Below are positions 45,884 through 57,655 of a stretch of DNA of 64,000 nt, one piece after another. The stretch is taken from the NCBI GenBank assembly GCA_030998225.1, contig JAPYXD010000714.1, positions 3,472,001-3,536,000 of the forward strand, in the 5' to 3' direction. Numbering within the stretch: the first letter of the stretch is position 1; every line of letters begins with the position of its first letter. The translations under genes were made by a program, and so were the position numbers. The notes below the pieces were generated by a model. That model was not told the origin of the DNA, made no database searches, and saw only the letters and a program-made list of their open reading frames with translations. The stretch is from Diplolepis rosae. Lineage: Eukaryota; Arthropoda; Insecta; Hymenoptera; Diplolepididae.

Positions 45884-47327
45884 CCCGTGTAGAAATTTTG
45901 ATAGGGGTCTATTGGGGCCCGACGAGTTTGCCCTATCTCTAGTCGGGATCAAGCGTGGAAAAATATTCAGGGCCCCGTCGGTAACGTAACGCTTTTGTCG
46001 ACGTGGGCCCTACTAGACTTTCTAGTAGGGGTTTAGTGAGGTCAGCCCTTACACTACCCCACCTACAAAAAAGGACACCATTAGGGCCCTATTGGACCTC
46101 CGCATTGAATTTAAGTGCTAAAATCAGCAGAGTCACGTGACCAATTTTGTTCAGGTACCTCACTGAGAAAATAAAATATAAAAAGGATTTTCCAGAACTG
46201 ATAGAAAAAGTACAGAGGAAATGCGAGTTACGACTCTAATATTTACCGTTTTTAACGGCAACGGAGGGATATTCGCTTGGAAAGTTAAGTTTACTGTTTT
46301 CACAGTAAAAAATCTGTTTTCAAGATAGGAAATTTTTTCTGAGTAAATTGACAGTATTTTTACGTTACATGTACACCGGAAAAAAATCTCAGTAGGTTTG
46401 ACTACTTTTTAACTTACTTTCCGTAGTTTGTAAAGGCTCCAAAGTGTCATTTTTTTTACATTTCAAAACTGTATATACTTTCAAGTAGACTCTAACTTAC
46501 TATTTTTATATACACACCTACAAACACACACCCCCCTCTCTACACTACATAAACGCTCGTTTAGGTGGTATTAAAAATTATTCTTAACGCTGTGGGTTCG
46601 AACCCTCTCTACTTATAATTAACGCATTACTAACCTAACGACTAAGCCTCTCGGCTGCGCACGCTTGGTATACGAGGAAGAAAATAGCGCTTATAACCTT
46701 CAACTACTGCAGGGCAGTGTAAGAAGTGTATAGGCCTCGTGTAATCGCGAATTTTTAGATTTTAGCCCAATTTATGATTCTGATTAAAATTTTTAAAACT
46801 TTTAATTATTAAATCGATTTTCTATCAAATAAAATATTTTTGAAAGAAAGCGTTCAAATTTTTGAATTAAAGAACATTACATAATAAAAAGATTTATATA
46901 CATTTTAGAATTATTAACTTTTATGATTGTACATTAGTGAAACTTTATACAGGTTATCTTAAGTATTGATCATATTCAAGACCGTGTTAAAAAAATCTCC
47001 ATTTTTCTCAGATAAGATCAAATTTTAATGGGAATAAAGAATAAAGGTTATGTTGTATCTAATGGACCTAACCTCAACCACAAATATTACAAGTAGGGAT
47101 TCTCTAGTCGGGGCCCCGCTAAATACAAATAGATTTTCCATACTTGAACGAAACAAGGAATTCCTCTCTGGAACCTGACAGGGGCCCTATCAGTTTTTTC
47201 TGGATTAGAAATACTAATCGGGTGCTAACAGGGCCCCCACCAGTTTTTTCTAGGAGAGGAAATTCTAGTCCGTGCCCCACTAGAACCCAACTTGAAATAA
47301 GGAAAGATAGGGCAATTTCTACACGGG
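45884..47327. mobile_element. Element N: 1.44-kb insertion private to A2
   Basis: The ends CCCGTGTAGAAATTTTGATA and ...GGGCAATTTCTACACGGG are inverted (CCCGTGTAGAAATT). A 2-bp AC lies on both sides (45882-45883, 47328-47329), and A1 at 28104-28105 shows the single AC. Both end regions are rich in GGGGCCC-type blocks (TATTGGGGCCC, CAGGGGCCCTAT, GTCGGGGCCCCG). The middle is AT-rich and contains a tRNA-like piece. No transposase. Superfamily not assigned. Confidence 0.85.
46570..46665 (-). repeat. tRNA-like sequence (SINE head?) inside N
   Basis: On the minus strand GCAGCCGAGAGGCTTAGTCG starts a region with an A-box-like GGCTTAGTCGTTAGG and ends with a perfect B box GGGTTCGAACCC. The spacing (about 50 bases) and a long middle part recall Ser/Leu tRNAs. 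The acceptor stem is not clean, so it is a relic, different from the SINE at 16.9 kb. Confidence 0.5.
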
Positions 47328-48499
47328 ACAATTTATGCTTTTTTTGTAATATTTAAAACCTTTCTTTACACAGACACTTCCATCGGAAATTAGAGGTTCA
47401 TATGTTATTTAAGCTATTGTTAAAGTAACTTAATTTTTATAATAAAAGGTTAATATTTTTTCATGATGCTAAAATAAAAGTTAACACAGTTTTGCTTCTA
47501 ATAAGCCCAAGTTAAGAGCATAATATTAATTTTGTAAAAATATACTACAAAAAATCTGCCCGCTTCGTGGGCACATTCTCATGGCGCGCTTCGCTTGCAA
47601 GTTTGAGCGCGCCTGGGGCGCGCGATTCGATCGTCGCACTCGGTCTTATATTCTTCGGACCCTAAAGCCAACTAAGAACATGAACAATATATGAATATTA
47701 ATACTAAGGGTCGATATAAGTCCTGTTTCATTATTATTTAAATTTATTACTTGTAATTTGATACTTAAGTTCGAGTCAATTTTATAATATTATCGATGTG
47801 AATTACATTTTCGCAAAGTTACTAAATTTGTTTTTGATTTCAAATGAAAAAAGAAATTCAATTTACTTAAAGCTCTATCAGCCTTAAAGAACACATTCTT
47901 ATCATGAAACTTGCGCTTCGCGCTCGATTTTCTGTATACATTTCTGTAACTTTCTAATAATTTACAAGATTACAAAAAATCTATTTTCTTCCAAATATTT
48001 AAAAAAGGAGGAGAATTCATAGACTCTTTTAGAGAAAACGATTTTTTGTATTATCGCTTATTTTGTATCACACATATTTTGGTTTAAAAATGGAATTTTT
48101 TATTTTCAATATTGTATTTTTTAAAACGAAAACATGAAATATACATCTTTGTTAAAAAAGGTCCTACTGAGAATTTGTAGACCTCATTTAGGCAAATAAT
48201 TTTCTATCTCAACGTTTTTTTCGTATGTCACATATTTTGTTCAAATAATGGAATTTTTAAATTTTAATCGTATTTTTTAAAATTATAATGAAAAATATAC
48301 GTTTTATTAGAAACTATATCTGAAAATATTTGTATATATTATTGAAACGAACAATTTTCCATTCTTACGTTTTTTTCGTATTTCACATATTTTAGTTAAA
48401 AACTTGAATTTCGGATTTTCAATGGTATTTTTTTTTAATTAAAAAGAAAAATATACATCTTATGAAAAAATGTTGCAATTCAAACTTGTAGATCTTTAT

Positions 48500-49634
48500 A
48501 TCATATAGGTTTGGTTTCGTCGGTCTTGCGGTCAATAAAACAACATTCTATAAAAAACTCCTTCATTATATTTGGTCAAAAATTCTCCTATGTTTCAACC
48601 TCACTGCGGGTCTTTTTCAAGGAATATATATGTCACTAAAAATTGAACAAATCAATTTACCATCAAATTTCTTTTTCCAAAGAGAACTATTTTATATGTT
48701 GTGTTGATATAATAAATAAGTACTTACATAAATTACAAAAAAACGAAAGCACGCATGAAGATTCAGTCTTATTCTTGAAAATGTTATTAAAATTAAAGCC
48801 TCAAAGATTGAGGGATTCAATAATTTAATATTACATTATAATACGGTGTGTACAATCCGATGAAGCAACGCAAACTGTAGGATAGAGAGACGAAGATACG
48901 ATAAATTGAATTAAATTCACCAATGAAAAGCGTGCTAAAGCTTGAGAACACAAACTTGGAAATCATATGTTAAATAATGCCATGGCAAATTCGATTAATA
49001 TTCATAATTTCAGCATTACAATTTATTGAAATATTAATATTTTTATTGATATAAATTGATTCAATAATTTTTCTTTAATGTTGTTTTATTGACCCTAAGA
49101 CCGACGAAACCAAACTTATATATGATATAATAATATAACGGTCGAAGAAATGGTCATCCGTTCTTTATAAAGGAATAAAAACAAACAAAAATTCTAGCCT
49201 GTTGTTTACAAATTTCTAAGTTTTTCGTTCATTTTATCCGGTTTTCTATATAAAGTAAATTCTACATATTTTTTCCACTTCGTGTTGTTGCTTACTGGAC
49301 TTCTTCATTTTGAATTGCAAGCAATGAAATAAGTTTTTGAGTTTCATTATTATCCTTATTTCAACTATCTTCTACATTTTTATCTTTTACGAAAATTTTG
49401 AATTAATCTTTTAATTTATGGCACTGAAAAGGGCCCCCATATGTGGCCGAAACGTTTGCCTTCTCTCTTTTTTTGCGTTTTTTATCGTAAGTAGCATTGA
49501 TAATATTAATAGAAGAAAATAAAAAGAGGCTGACCCAATGCCAAAAAAATGAGAAATTAACAAAAATTCTGTGAATTTTGGGTCAATATAATAGCAGACA
49601 TGTCATCAAACATGTCACTTTACAGTTATTACTG
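48500..49634 (+). mobile_element. A2 copy of the 14-bp-duplication insert
   Basis: Same as 32097-33233, bounded by TTGTAGATCTTTAT at 48486-48499 and 49635-49648. The motif here reads CTGAAAAG (49434-49441) ... GGCCGAAAC, with the core G changed to A, suggesting the motif is no longer conserved in A2. Confidence 0.7.
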
Positions 49635-50862
49635 TTGTAGATCTTTATGTAGTAAACCATTTTTTATCATAACTTTTATTCGTATCTTGTATAATTTAAC
49701 TGGAAAATGGATATTGACTTTTTTCAAGTTTTAATATACTGTAACTTTCTTAAATTTATTTTAATTGCAAAATATTATCAGGATAATTAGTTGAGATTTA
49801 CGAGAATTATCAGAAACCTATTTTGACAACTTTTGTCAGATGTAGCTGATTAACGAACTTGTCCTTACTTTTTCAGCTGCGATAATGTATGCCAAAGCTC
49901 AATTCAATCTGACAATATTTTTCTATCCAGTTATCGAGTATATGACCTATTACTACTGCAGACGGACAGACAGACAGACAGACACTTTCGTAAAAACTGT
50001 TTTTTCTGACTCAAGGGATCTCAAAACGTAAAGATTTGACGAAAATTCCGAAAATGATTTTTGGCATAAAACCAAAACTTTAATTCTCATATGATGAGAA
50101 TCTAAAAGACATCAAATTTAGATCTTTCTTAATAATATTAATAACTCTAAAATTAATTAACATTGTCAAAAGTCTGTAGTCTCATTTCAAAGGTAAGTTT
50201 GCATAGTATTTTTCTAACTAATTAAGATGTTTTTGGAATTTTTCTGCTAGATTCTGCTCTAGAATCAAAGATGGTAATGAAAAATCATCAAATTTCAAAT
50301 GATGATTGTACTACATTCATTTGAAGAATTCAAAAAATCCAAACTATTAATATTTTGATAAAAATTTCTAAATTTATTAAAATATGATATACATCGATTT
50401 TTAAAAACTTCTTGAAGAAGCTACATATTTTAAAAATTGCATGACTTTTTTTAATTCTTTTCAACCCCAAGATAGAATCCAGAAAAGAATTTCTAAAAAT
50501 ATTTTGATTAGGTTAAGAAATCACTATGAAGACATACTGAAAAAAACCTTTTGAAATCTAAATCTAAATTAAAATTTCTTTTGTAATATCTTTCTATAAA
50601 ATAAAACACTTTGACGAAAGTTGAAACTCCAGGTCAATCTGTAATTTCCGATGGTAGTTTATATATATGTATACATACGAATTGTCATGTAAAAGATGTT
50701 AAATTCCAAAAAATTGTATTCAATGTATTTTATTTTTTAGTAACCCTTTGTCGACTTAGCTTCATATCAAGAAAAGTTTGAGGTGTAAATTCACAGATAA
50801 TTTATGTATTTTCTTAAATCAGCAAACACTTCATTTACATTCATCTATTGAAATTGCCATAT

Positions 50863-51512
50863 GTCTTAGGTAAAAAAAGATAATTTTGCTTCCAAAAATA
50901 GAAAAATTATTATTGAAGAGATCATTTCAAAGAAAAGAGATTAATTTCCAAGAAAAATATTTGAAGCATAAGAAAAAATAAATTTAACAAATTTTATTTT
51001 TACCCCGACTTTTTTTCTTATCGCTTCAAACCAATTTTTAAAAAAATGATGTGATTCAAATAAATCAAGAATCGTTTTTTCAGGAAAAAGACCTAATACA
51101 ACCTAGCCGTTTCCATATTTCTAAAATGAATAAGTTTTTACCAAATTCAGTAATTTTTTTACAAGAATTTTGTTTTGGAAATTTTATTTTTAATGCTTTT
51201 AGCCATTAAAGAATTTATTATAATTTCCAAAACATGGAAACGGTTAAGTTGTAGAAAGCCTTTTTCTTAAAAAAATTATCCGTGATTTCACAGAATCACA
51301 TCATTTTCTAAAATTTGGTATGAAGCGATAAGAAAACAAGTCCGGGTAAAAATAAAATTTGTTGAATGCATTATTTTTTTATGTTTTAATTTTTTTTCTT
51401 GGAAACTAATCTCTTTTCTTCCAAATGATCTCTTCAATAATAATATTGCTATTCTTAAAAAAAAATTTATCTATTTTTGCCTGAAGTCTAATTTTTGTGG
51501 ATGAACTGCCTT
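50863..51512. mobile_element. Palindromic element E, copy in A2
   Basis: Aligned with 34424-35073; same truncated left end (TCTTAGGTAAAAAAAGATAA) and right end (ATGAACTGCC). Inherited with A. Confidence 0.82.
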
Positions 51513-52315
51513 AAATCTACAAACACTTCATTTACATTTATTTATCGAAATTTTCATACCAAAGATGTTACCTATTACAAAAATGTTCAAACCCTTCATT
51601 TTTGAAACTTGTATTTCATCTTGAATGATATCTTATTATAAAATATTCTCTACATAATTTAAAGAAAAAATGCTGAAATCGATATTTTGTTTCGAATCTT
51701 TAAGCATTTATTGACTTTAAATTTCATTACAAAATTATTTTTCAAGTATTTAAATCATCTTAAAATTTCACAAAATCTTTTAGATACTTATTTCAGATCA
51801 ATATTTTTCAAAGTATATAGAAAAAAAGTGTAATTTTTTTAATGTTATATTCCGTAATTTTGAATTCTGAGTCTATTTCGCGCCTCCTTTGCATGAAGTC
51901 CAGAAAAATACAATTTCTGATTTTAACTCGACAACCGACAGCGTGAAATCGAAGCAAGTTAGTGGGGATACACTGACATGACGCGCTTCATTGTGTGTGC
52001 TCCCACATGTTATTATAACAGCGCGGACCTTTAATTTTAGTTCGAAAAAGATCCGAAAAAGCTGTACGCAATTGGGGGCGCTGCAAAAGTGATAAACAGT
52101 AGCTCTGTTTTACCCTTCAAGTAGTAGCATGAACCTTTCATTTTAGTTCCCAAGAGCATTTCGCAATAGGGCGCGCTGCGGAAAATCACTCGAAATTAAA
52201 TACATTACTTTAGCAATCTCCCAACTCATCTCTGACAGAAGTCGCCGGGCGAGCAGACGACGAGATCATGAGACATCGAATCAAAGAAATCGCAGAAACT
52301 CAGAAATTTAGGGAA

Positions 52316-53340
52316 CGCTTGCTTTTACTTTATTTTGTATATGCTATATATAGACGAAATAAGGAGAGAGCCGAAGTTTCCCGAAGATTTTCGGGCATCC
52401 CCGAGTTTTCGAATTCAGAAGTGAAGTTGGTTGCGCGCGCAACCAAACTCACAGCTCCTACTTTATTCTCACGGACGTGGCCTGTAATTGTGTGCGAATG
52501 GTTGGCGCGTCCGATCTGGGCACACTGAGTTGTAATGGATTTTAGTAGACGCATGCGCAGTTAAAATGTACAAGGCTTTTCCAGTAAGATGCTAACGCTG
52601 TACGAAGAAGAAAAAGAATAAGAAGGATTGAGCTTCGTTTCATGGCTATGGGCGCATGCGCAGTTCAATTTTTACATTTCATTCCTTTCTGGCGAAATGT
52701 ACTACATTGCGCTACTGTTAACTGTATCGAAAAAACGAGTTTGCGCGCCGGTGGCACATAAAATATAGTGACTTCTGGGGATTTTATGGGCAACTGAAAC
52801 TTTGGGAAACTAAGACTACGGTATAATGTATACCTACCCAATGGCGAGAACTTGCTTCCCTTAGTGATTATAGTTTCTATGTGTAAAATTTTCTCACCAG
52901 AGTGCGTTGCACGCATCACGCTCTAGAAAGGCATTGTGTTGAACGGATGACTTTCTGAAAAAGTGTAATTAAATAACAACTTGAATAAATATAGAATATA
53001 TGTAATAATATATATAAAATAAATATAAATTAAATATCGAAGAAAGCACTTTAACATTTTTTTAACTATTAATAGTTCACGTTCAGAACGTGAGATAATT
53101 TTTACACTACTCCAAGGTACATTTACTTGTTGAATTCTATAATCTATATTTTATAAATTTATAATAAATTTATATTTAATTATAGTTATTAAATAAATAC
53201 ATATGCCCATTTAAATATATGCAACATTATATGTCATAATAATACATATTACCGAGTTATATTTTAGTATTATTTCATAAATTTCATTTCATTAGTTTAA
53301 TTATGTATACTATCAATACTAATACCGGTAAAAAAGCATG
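52316..53340. other. Unique-looking region with NRF1-like sites and inverted K
   Basis: 52755-52925 is repeat K in inverted orientation, here unbroken. GACGCATGCGCAGTT (52549-52563) and GGCGCATGCGCAGTTC (52650-52665) match the NRF1/palindromic GCGCATGCGC element of CpG-type promoters, and TATGCTATATATAGACG (52340) looks TATA-like, but no downstream gene is visible. 52930-53340 is AT-rich and empty. Confidence 0.4.
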
Positions 53341-53350
53341 GATTTCATAT

Positions 53351-54188
53351 TGTTACGTCACAAGTACGCAAATATACTTACTTTGATCGAAGATTCCTCG
53401 TTTTAGGTGAGGATCGAATGATCCTCGCTTACGGATGAGGATAAGTCAATGAAAGACACAATGATTATGAAAATAATACAAATTGAATTTATTTTATTGG
53501 TTAAAAGTTCAGAATTCACATTTGTTAAGACAATTCTTATATAATGTAGGCACAGGCTGGTTGGTACGTGGGTGAGAAAGACAAAGAATAAAGATAGAGA
53601 GAGAGAGGTTCGGTACCTTTATGTTGAGGGTTAATCCACGCGGCGGTGTGTAGTAAGTACTGGATCCCCGCAGGTGTAGTCCACGTGTGTGAGAGAGACG
53701 GAGTTATAGGCCGCACAAGTATATTCCGTAAAGGGCGGTGATCCAAATTTATGACACTGTTCGAAGATCTTTACAAAGATCTATACAAGTCCACGATGAC
53801 TTTTACGACTCCCGAACTTTGATTTTAAATTGTCCCGGTCGAATTTTATTAATCTCAAACTCAGAGATTTTCGAAGTTAAATTGAAATGCCGCACTGGAC
53901 TATTGTCGCGAGACCGGTTATAAATCCGAAGGAAAATTTAAGTGTCGAACTAGACGAAGAATTTACTGACTGCTTGCTCTTGGTGCGGGCCTCTTTTATA
54001 TTTTTTCATGCAAATTGACGGTCAGCGAAAATCGTGACGTAGTCATATCTTCTTAGAGGAGAAGGGGCCCTATACTGCTCCCTACTTCCCCTACTCCCTA
54101 TTCCCCTTTATCGATTTTCTCATAGATTTCTTAACTCAATCCAGCCTGTGTGTATTATATACATTCAAATACGTCGCGGGACGTGACA
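53351..54188 (-). repeat. Probable solo LTR (838 bp), minus strand
   Basis: On the minus strand it starts TGTCACGTCCCGCGACGT and ends ...TTGTGACGTAACA, so TG...CA with inverted TGTYACGTC. A TATAAAAGAG box (53991-54000) is followed about 31 bases later by TCAGT (53965-53969), as in LTR promoters. AATAAA signals occur near 53488-53498. No internal coding region or primer-binding site adjoins it. Flanking bases (CATAT and GTGCG) do not match, so a target duplication is not seen. Confidence 0.65.
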
Positions 54189-54270
54189 GTGCGTATAACG
54201 ATCATTCAAAATACAAAATATCTGCAATTAATACGTCAATACTAAACCACTGATAAAAGTTTTTGTTTCT

Positions 54271-54450
54271 ACGTATTTATAGTCGATTTTAAATAAAAAG
54301 ATCTGTACGTTATAGACCGAAGTTAAATTTGTTCTTTGCTTCGAATCCAAAAATAATTAGGTCAATATAATAATTTGTTGCCGCAGAGGAACATATAACC
54401 GCAAAATTTTTTTCATTACAGAACGGAACATTTTTGGATAATCAAGTTTT
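54271..54450 (+). repeat. Direct repeat, left copy (partner 56196-56375)
   Basis: TTTATAGTCGATTTTAAATA through CAGAACGGAACATTTTTGG occurs again at 56196-56375 with about 10 differences. The pair flanks palindrome E3 and the LTR inserted in it, so it may be a target segment duplicated by rearrangement, or a longer repeat of which E is part. Confidence 0.85.
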
Positions 54451-54534
54451 AAGGTAGTTACCATCCACGAAAATTAGACCTCAGGCAAAAATAGATAATT
54501 TTGCTTTCAAGAATAGCAATATTATTATTGAAAG

Positions 54535-55813
54535 TGTAACGTTGTGTATCTTTTTCTCCTCTGGTCGTCCTCCGCCGGATGCTGCAGTCTGCCAGGGTCG
54601 AGACGTGAGGACAGGAGAAATCGTAATAACAAGGCGGTCATTTTATTAACAAAACAATGGGATGATTTATTGTTCTTCTCAAATCATATACAGATCTAGG
54701 GTGCGACTACCCTTGCCGGTGGTAAGGGTGTCGTGGTCGTCGGTCGTAGTCTTTTATACAAGATGGCGGTCTGGTAATCCCGACGCGTCACAAGCTGGCA
54801 GCGTGGCCCCGGAGCGAGTTGGGCCGGCGGCGCTGCACCTCGGCTATCGCCGAGTCCCGGAAACCTTCCCTTCCCCACGGTCGGTCAGGTCGGTACGGCG
54901 AGGGGGGTCGGTTTAATCGGGTCGGCTGGCCGGGTGAGCGCACTGCCGGAGGTGAGGTGGTCAGGAACGCCTGAAGCCACAGCACCCGAAGCCCGTGGGC
55001 CGATCATGGGAACGCCCATCCATCGGAACACAGGTCGGCTCGTGTTCTCCCCGGGACGTCGCGTCATCGTGTTATCCGCGGCCGAAGGTGGGGTGATCTG
55101 AAACGCCAGAAGTCACCACACCCGAAGCCCGTGGGCCGATCATGGGAACGCCCATCCATCGGCACACAGGTCGGCTCGGGTCTCTCGTAATTGACGCGTC
55201 GCCGAGGGTGGGGTGATCAGGAACGCCTGAAGTCACCACACCCGAAGCCCGTGGGCCGATCATGGAAACGCCCATCCATCGGCACACAGGTCGGTTAGCG
55301 TCGTTTGGTCCTCTAGGAGTCGATACGTAGCCGAGGGTAGGGTGATCAGGAACGCCGGAAGTCACTATACCCGAAGCCCGTGGGCCGATCATGGAAACGC
55401 CCATCCATCGGCACGCAGGTCGGCTGGCGTCTCCTCGTAGAGGATGGTACGTCGGGTAGGTCGTCTACAGGTAAGTACGTCGTCCAGGTAAGTATGTCGT
55501 CTACAGGTAAGTATGTCATCGTCAGGTAGGTATGTCGTCGTCGATACGTACGTCTTGGTCCAGGTAGCTCTGCCACGGGAACGCCCGTCCGCAGAGTAAC
55601 CCGCTGGGTATAGGTCCAGTGAGAGCTCCTCGATGTTACTCGAGTCGAACGCACCGGACCGACTGTCGTTCTCGCGTCGAGACGTTGCACCTATAGTCTC
55701 GACGTGCTGTGCGCGCGCCGTCGAGCAGCAGTCTGGGGGAGACTGGCGCGTGGGGGATGCGCGCGTCGCGCTAGACGTTCGTGACGCCGATGGTAGATGG
55801 TATTGGCGTCACA
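54535..55813 (-). repeat. Solo LTR (1279 bp) with 4-bp duplication
   Basis: TGTAACGTTGTG at 54535 and ...TTGGCGTCACA at 55813 are the TG...CA ends. AAAG flanks both (54531-54534, 55814-55817) and the uninterrupted site is seen in E4 (60215: ATTGAAGGGCTATTTTG). On the minus strand: CpG-rich U3 with tandem repeats, TGTATAAAAG TATA box (54751-54760), then AATAAA (54642-54647 region). 4-bp duplications fit Gypsy-type elements. Open frames across it (up to 114 codons) are non-coding by-products of GC-rich repeats. Confidence 0.85.
54940..55430 (-). repeat. Four tandem 120-135-bp units in the LTR U3
   Basis: GAACGCC(T/G)GAAGTCACCA is followed by CCCGAAGCCCGTGGGCCGAT, CATGG(G/A)AACGCCCATCCATC and GGCACACAGGTCGG, repeated at about 54964, 55100, 55221 and 55350. 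The core is conserved at most positions; the segment between cores differs. Position upstream of the TATA box suggests enhancer repeats. Confidence 0.9.
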
Positions 55814-56375
55814 AAAGGCTATTTTGGAAGAGAAAAGATTAATTTCTATGAAAAAAATTGGAAATACAGAAAAATAATTTTATTAATCAATTTTATTTTT
55901 TACCCAATTTTTTTTCTTATCGCTTTTTGCCAAATTTAAAAAAATTATGCGATTTTAATAAATTACAAATCACTTTTTCGAGAAAAAGATTCCCTACAAC
56001 ATAACCATTTCCAATTTTCGAAAATGAATAAATTATTATCAAATTCAGCAATTTGTTTATAAAAATTTCGTTTTGGAAATTTTTTTTTTAATGTTTTCAG
56101 CCATTAAAGAATTTATATTTAAAAATCAGAAACGGTGAAGTTGTGGGAAATCTTTTCTCTGAAAAAATAATTCATGATTTATTAGAATCGAATAATATTT
56201 TATAGTCGATTTTAAATAAAAAGATCTCTACGTTATAGGCCGAAATTAAATTTTTTCTTTGCTTTGAATCGAAAAATAATTAGGTCAATATAATAATTTG
56301 TTGCCGCAGAGGAACGTATAGCTCAAAATTTTTTTCATTACAGAACGGAACATTTTTGGGCAATCAAGTTTTAAT

Positions 56376-57009
56376 TAAAAATACTCAGATTTTAATCTGG
56401 TACACCTTTTATAGTCGTAGAAAACGTCTACTGGATTGAGTTTTTTGAATTACTTAAGCCATCCTTGACTCTCCCTTCAAGAAAAACATTGTGTTGAACG
56501 ATATAAATGAATTACTTATGTGACTTAAGAACATGAACAATATTTAATATATACTGTTAACATAATGTTTAATTAATTTTTCAAATTGCCTTTTTATGTT
56601 TCAGTTTCAACTTTATTTGAAATATATACTGACCTTTATTTTATGTAATAATAAAATTTTCAATAAATATTTGCAACAGATTTAATTTTTTCACTCCACA
56701 ATAAGAAACATCAAAACATCTCAATGCCACTACCACCATGTGCACTGCACCGATAAGCAAAAGTATGTTTGTCGACTGCAAAAATGTCCATAAAAGGACT
56801 TTTCCCCTTATTTTTCTTCTTTTACGGAATTCTTTGAGTTAAACTGATTGCACTTATATTGCAAAGTTTAACATTTGTTAAATAATCCTGTTTTTACTCA
56901 AATAAACTTTTCAGATTATGGGGAAATTCAGAATTACCACTTCTGACCAGCGTGACCGGTAATTACCACGTCACGTCAGGTAATACATTACTTACCACTG
57001 GTCACAGGA
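56376..57009. other. No gene seen
   Basis: AT-rich spacer. 56930-57005 contains several TTACCAC / GTAATTACCACGTCACGTC blocks near the left end of J that may be palindromic scraps. Confidence 0.45.
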
Positions 57010-57655
57010 GCAGTCGCTCATCACTAGGCACGGTAAGTGCCCGGCTTGTAAGTTGAAAGTAGTGGAAAGGAGTGCGCAAGTGCGCAGTTGTCCTCTTCTT
57101 AATCACGAAAAAATGTGCTAGTGAGATGAATTTGTCAAATTGTCAAATTGATCTAAGCCAGAGTGGTTATGTTGATTGATTGTTTGATCATTTGCAAGCG
57201 GCAGATATTTGTTCAATTTCAATTTAGTTAAAAAAAATATATATATTATCTCAGGACTCCTATAAAGCTAAAGGAGTGCATTATAAAAGTGGTAAGTATA
57301 TATCGAATATAAGATTGTAAATCTTGAAATTGAAATTATGGTATTTGATAGTACTTCGTAAATCGTGTGTTAAAGAATGTAGAATAGTTTTTTCCTTTAA
57401 AGGTGAGGGAATTTAATCCGTGAAATTTTCAAGATTTTTAAGATCGCATGTAACATAATAAATTTTTTTCTTAGCAATGTCGTGTCGCGTACCGGGTTGC
57501 ATAACCTCTCTGGCTTAGAGCAATTTAACAAGTCATCTCATTCGCACATTTTCCCGTGAGTAAGAAAAGGACAACTGCGCACTTGCGCACTCCTTTCCAC
57601 TACTTCCAACTTACAAGCCGGGCACTTACCGTGCCGTTACTCCTGCCAGATTTGC
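57010..57655. mobile_element. Foldback J (~650 bp, arms ~170 bp)
   Basis: The left arm (AGGCACGGTAAGTGCCCGGC ... GAGTGCGCAAGTGCGCAG ... GATCTAAGCCAGAG) mirrors the right arm (CTCTGGCTTAGAGCAATTT ... CTGCGCACTTGCGCACTCC ... GCCGGGCACTTACCGTGCC). Outer ends AGGAGCAG and TACTCCTGCC align loosely. The interior is AT-rich. A right arm only is found beside A1 at 35775. Confidence 0.82.

Larger units (their letters stand above)
43741..52234. mobile_element. Element A2: 8.5-kb TIR transposon with 7-bp duplication
   Basis: Starts CAGAGATGAGTTGGGAGATT and ends ATCTCCCAACTCATCTCTG. ACAGAAG flanks both sides (43734-43740 and 52235-52241). The empty site TAAACAGAAGTCGCCGGGCG exists at 62400-62419. It aligns with A1 except for a replaced segment (44762-45243 versus 27016-27475), the private insertion N, and lack of element C. 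Non-coding. A CAGRG-type terminus recalls hAT, but 7 bp is one short of the hAT duplication, so the superfamily is open. Confidence 0.92.
41884..52315. mobile_element. Inverted-repeat element B, split by A2
   Basis: The left arm 41884-42520 (TTCCCTAACTTTCTGAGTTT start, then CTCGTCGTCTGCTCGCCCGG) mirrors the right arm 43170-43740 plus 52242-52315 (CCGGGCGAGCAGACGACGAG ... CTCAGAAATTTAGGGAA end). The own sequence is about 1.9 kb with ~640-bp arms and ~650 bp between them, interrupted by the 8.5-kb A2. A partial, uninterrupted relative is at 61106-62460. No coding capacity and no flanking duplication seen. Confidence 0.88.
54451..56194. mobile_element. Palindromic element E3, split by an LTR, right arm cut short
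   Basis: Left end AAGGTAGTTACCATCCACGA (54451). The arm continues to ATTATTATTGAAAG (54534), is broken by the 1279-bp LTR, and resumes at 55818 with GCTATTTTGGAAGAG. The mirror arm continues only to ATTAGAATCGAATAAT (56194), missing the last ~250 bp. Confidence 0.8.

Noticed and set aside
46590..46665. A functional tRNA gene on the minus strand
   Set aside because: B box is perfect but no full cloverleaf could be drawn; embedded in a transposon.
54662..55690. GC-rich frames of up to 114 codons on both strands
   Set aside because: They run through LTR tandem repeats; repeated translation follows from DNA repeats.
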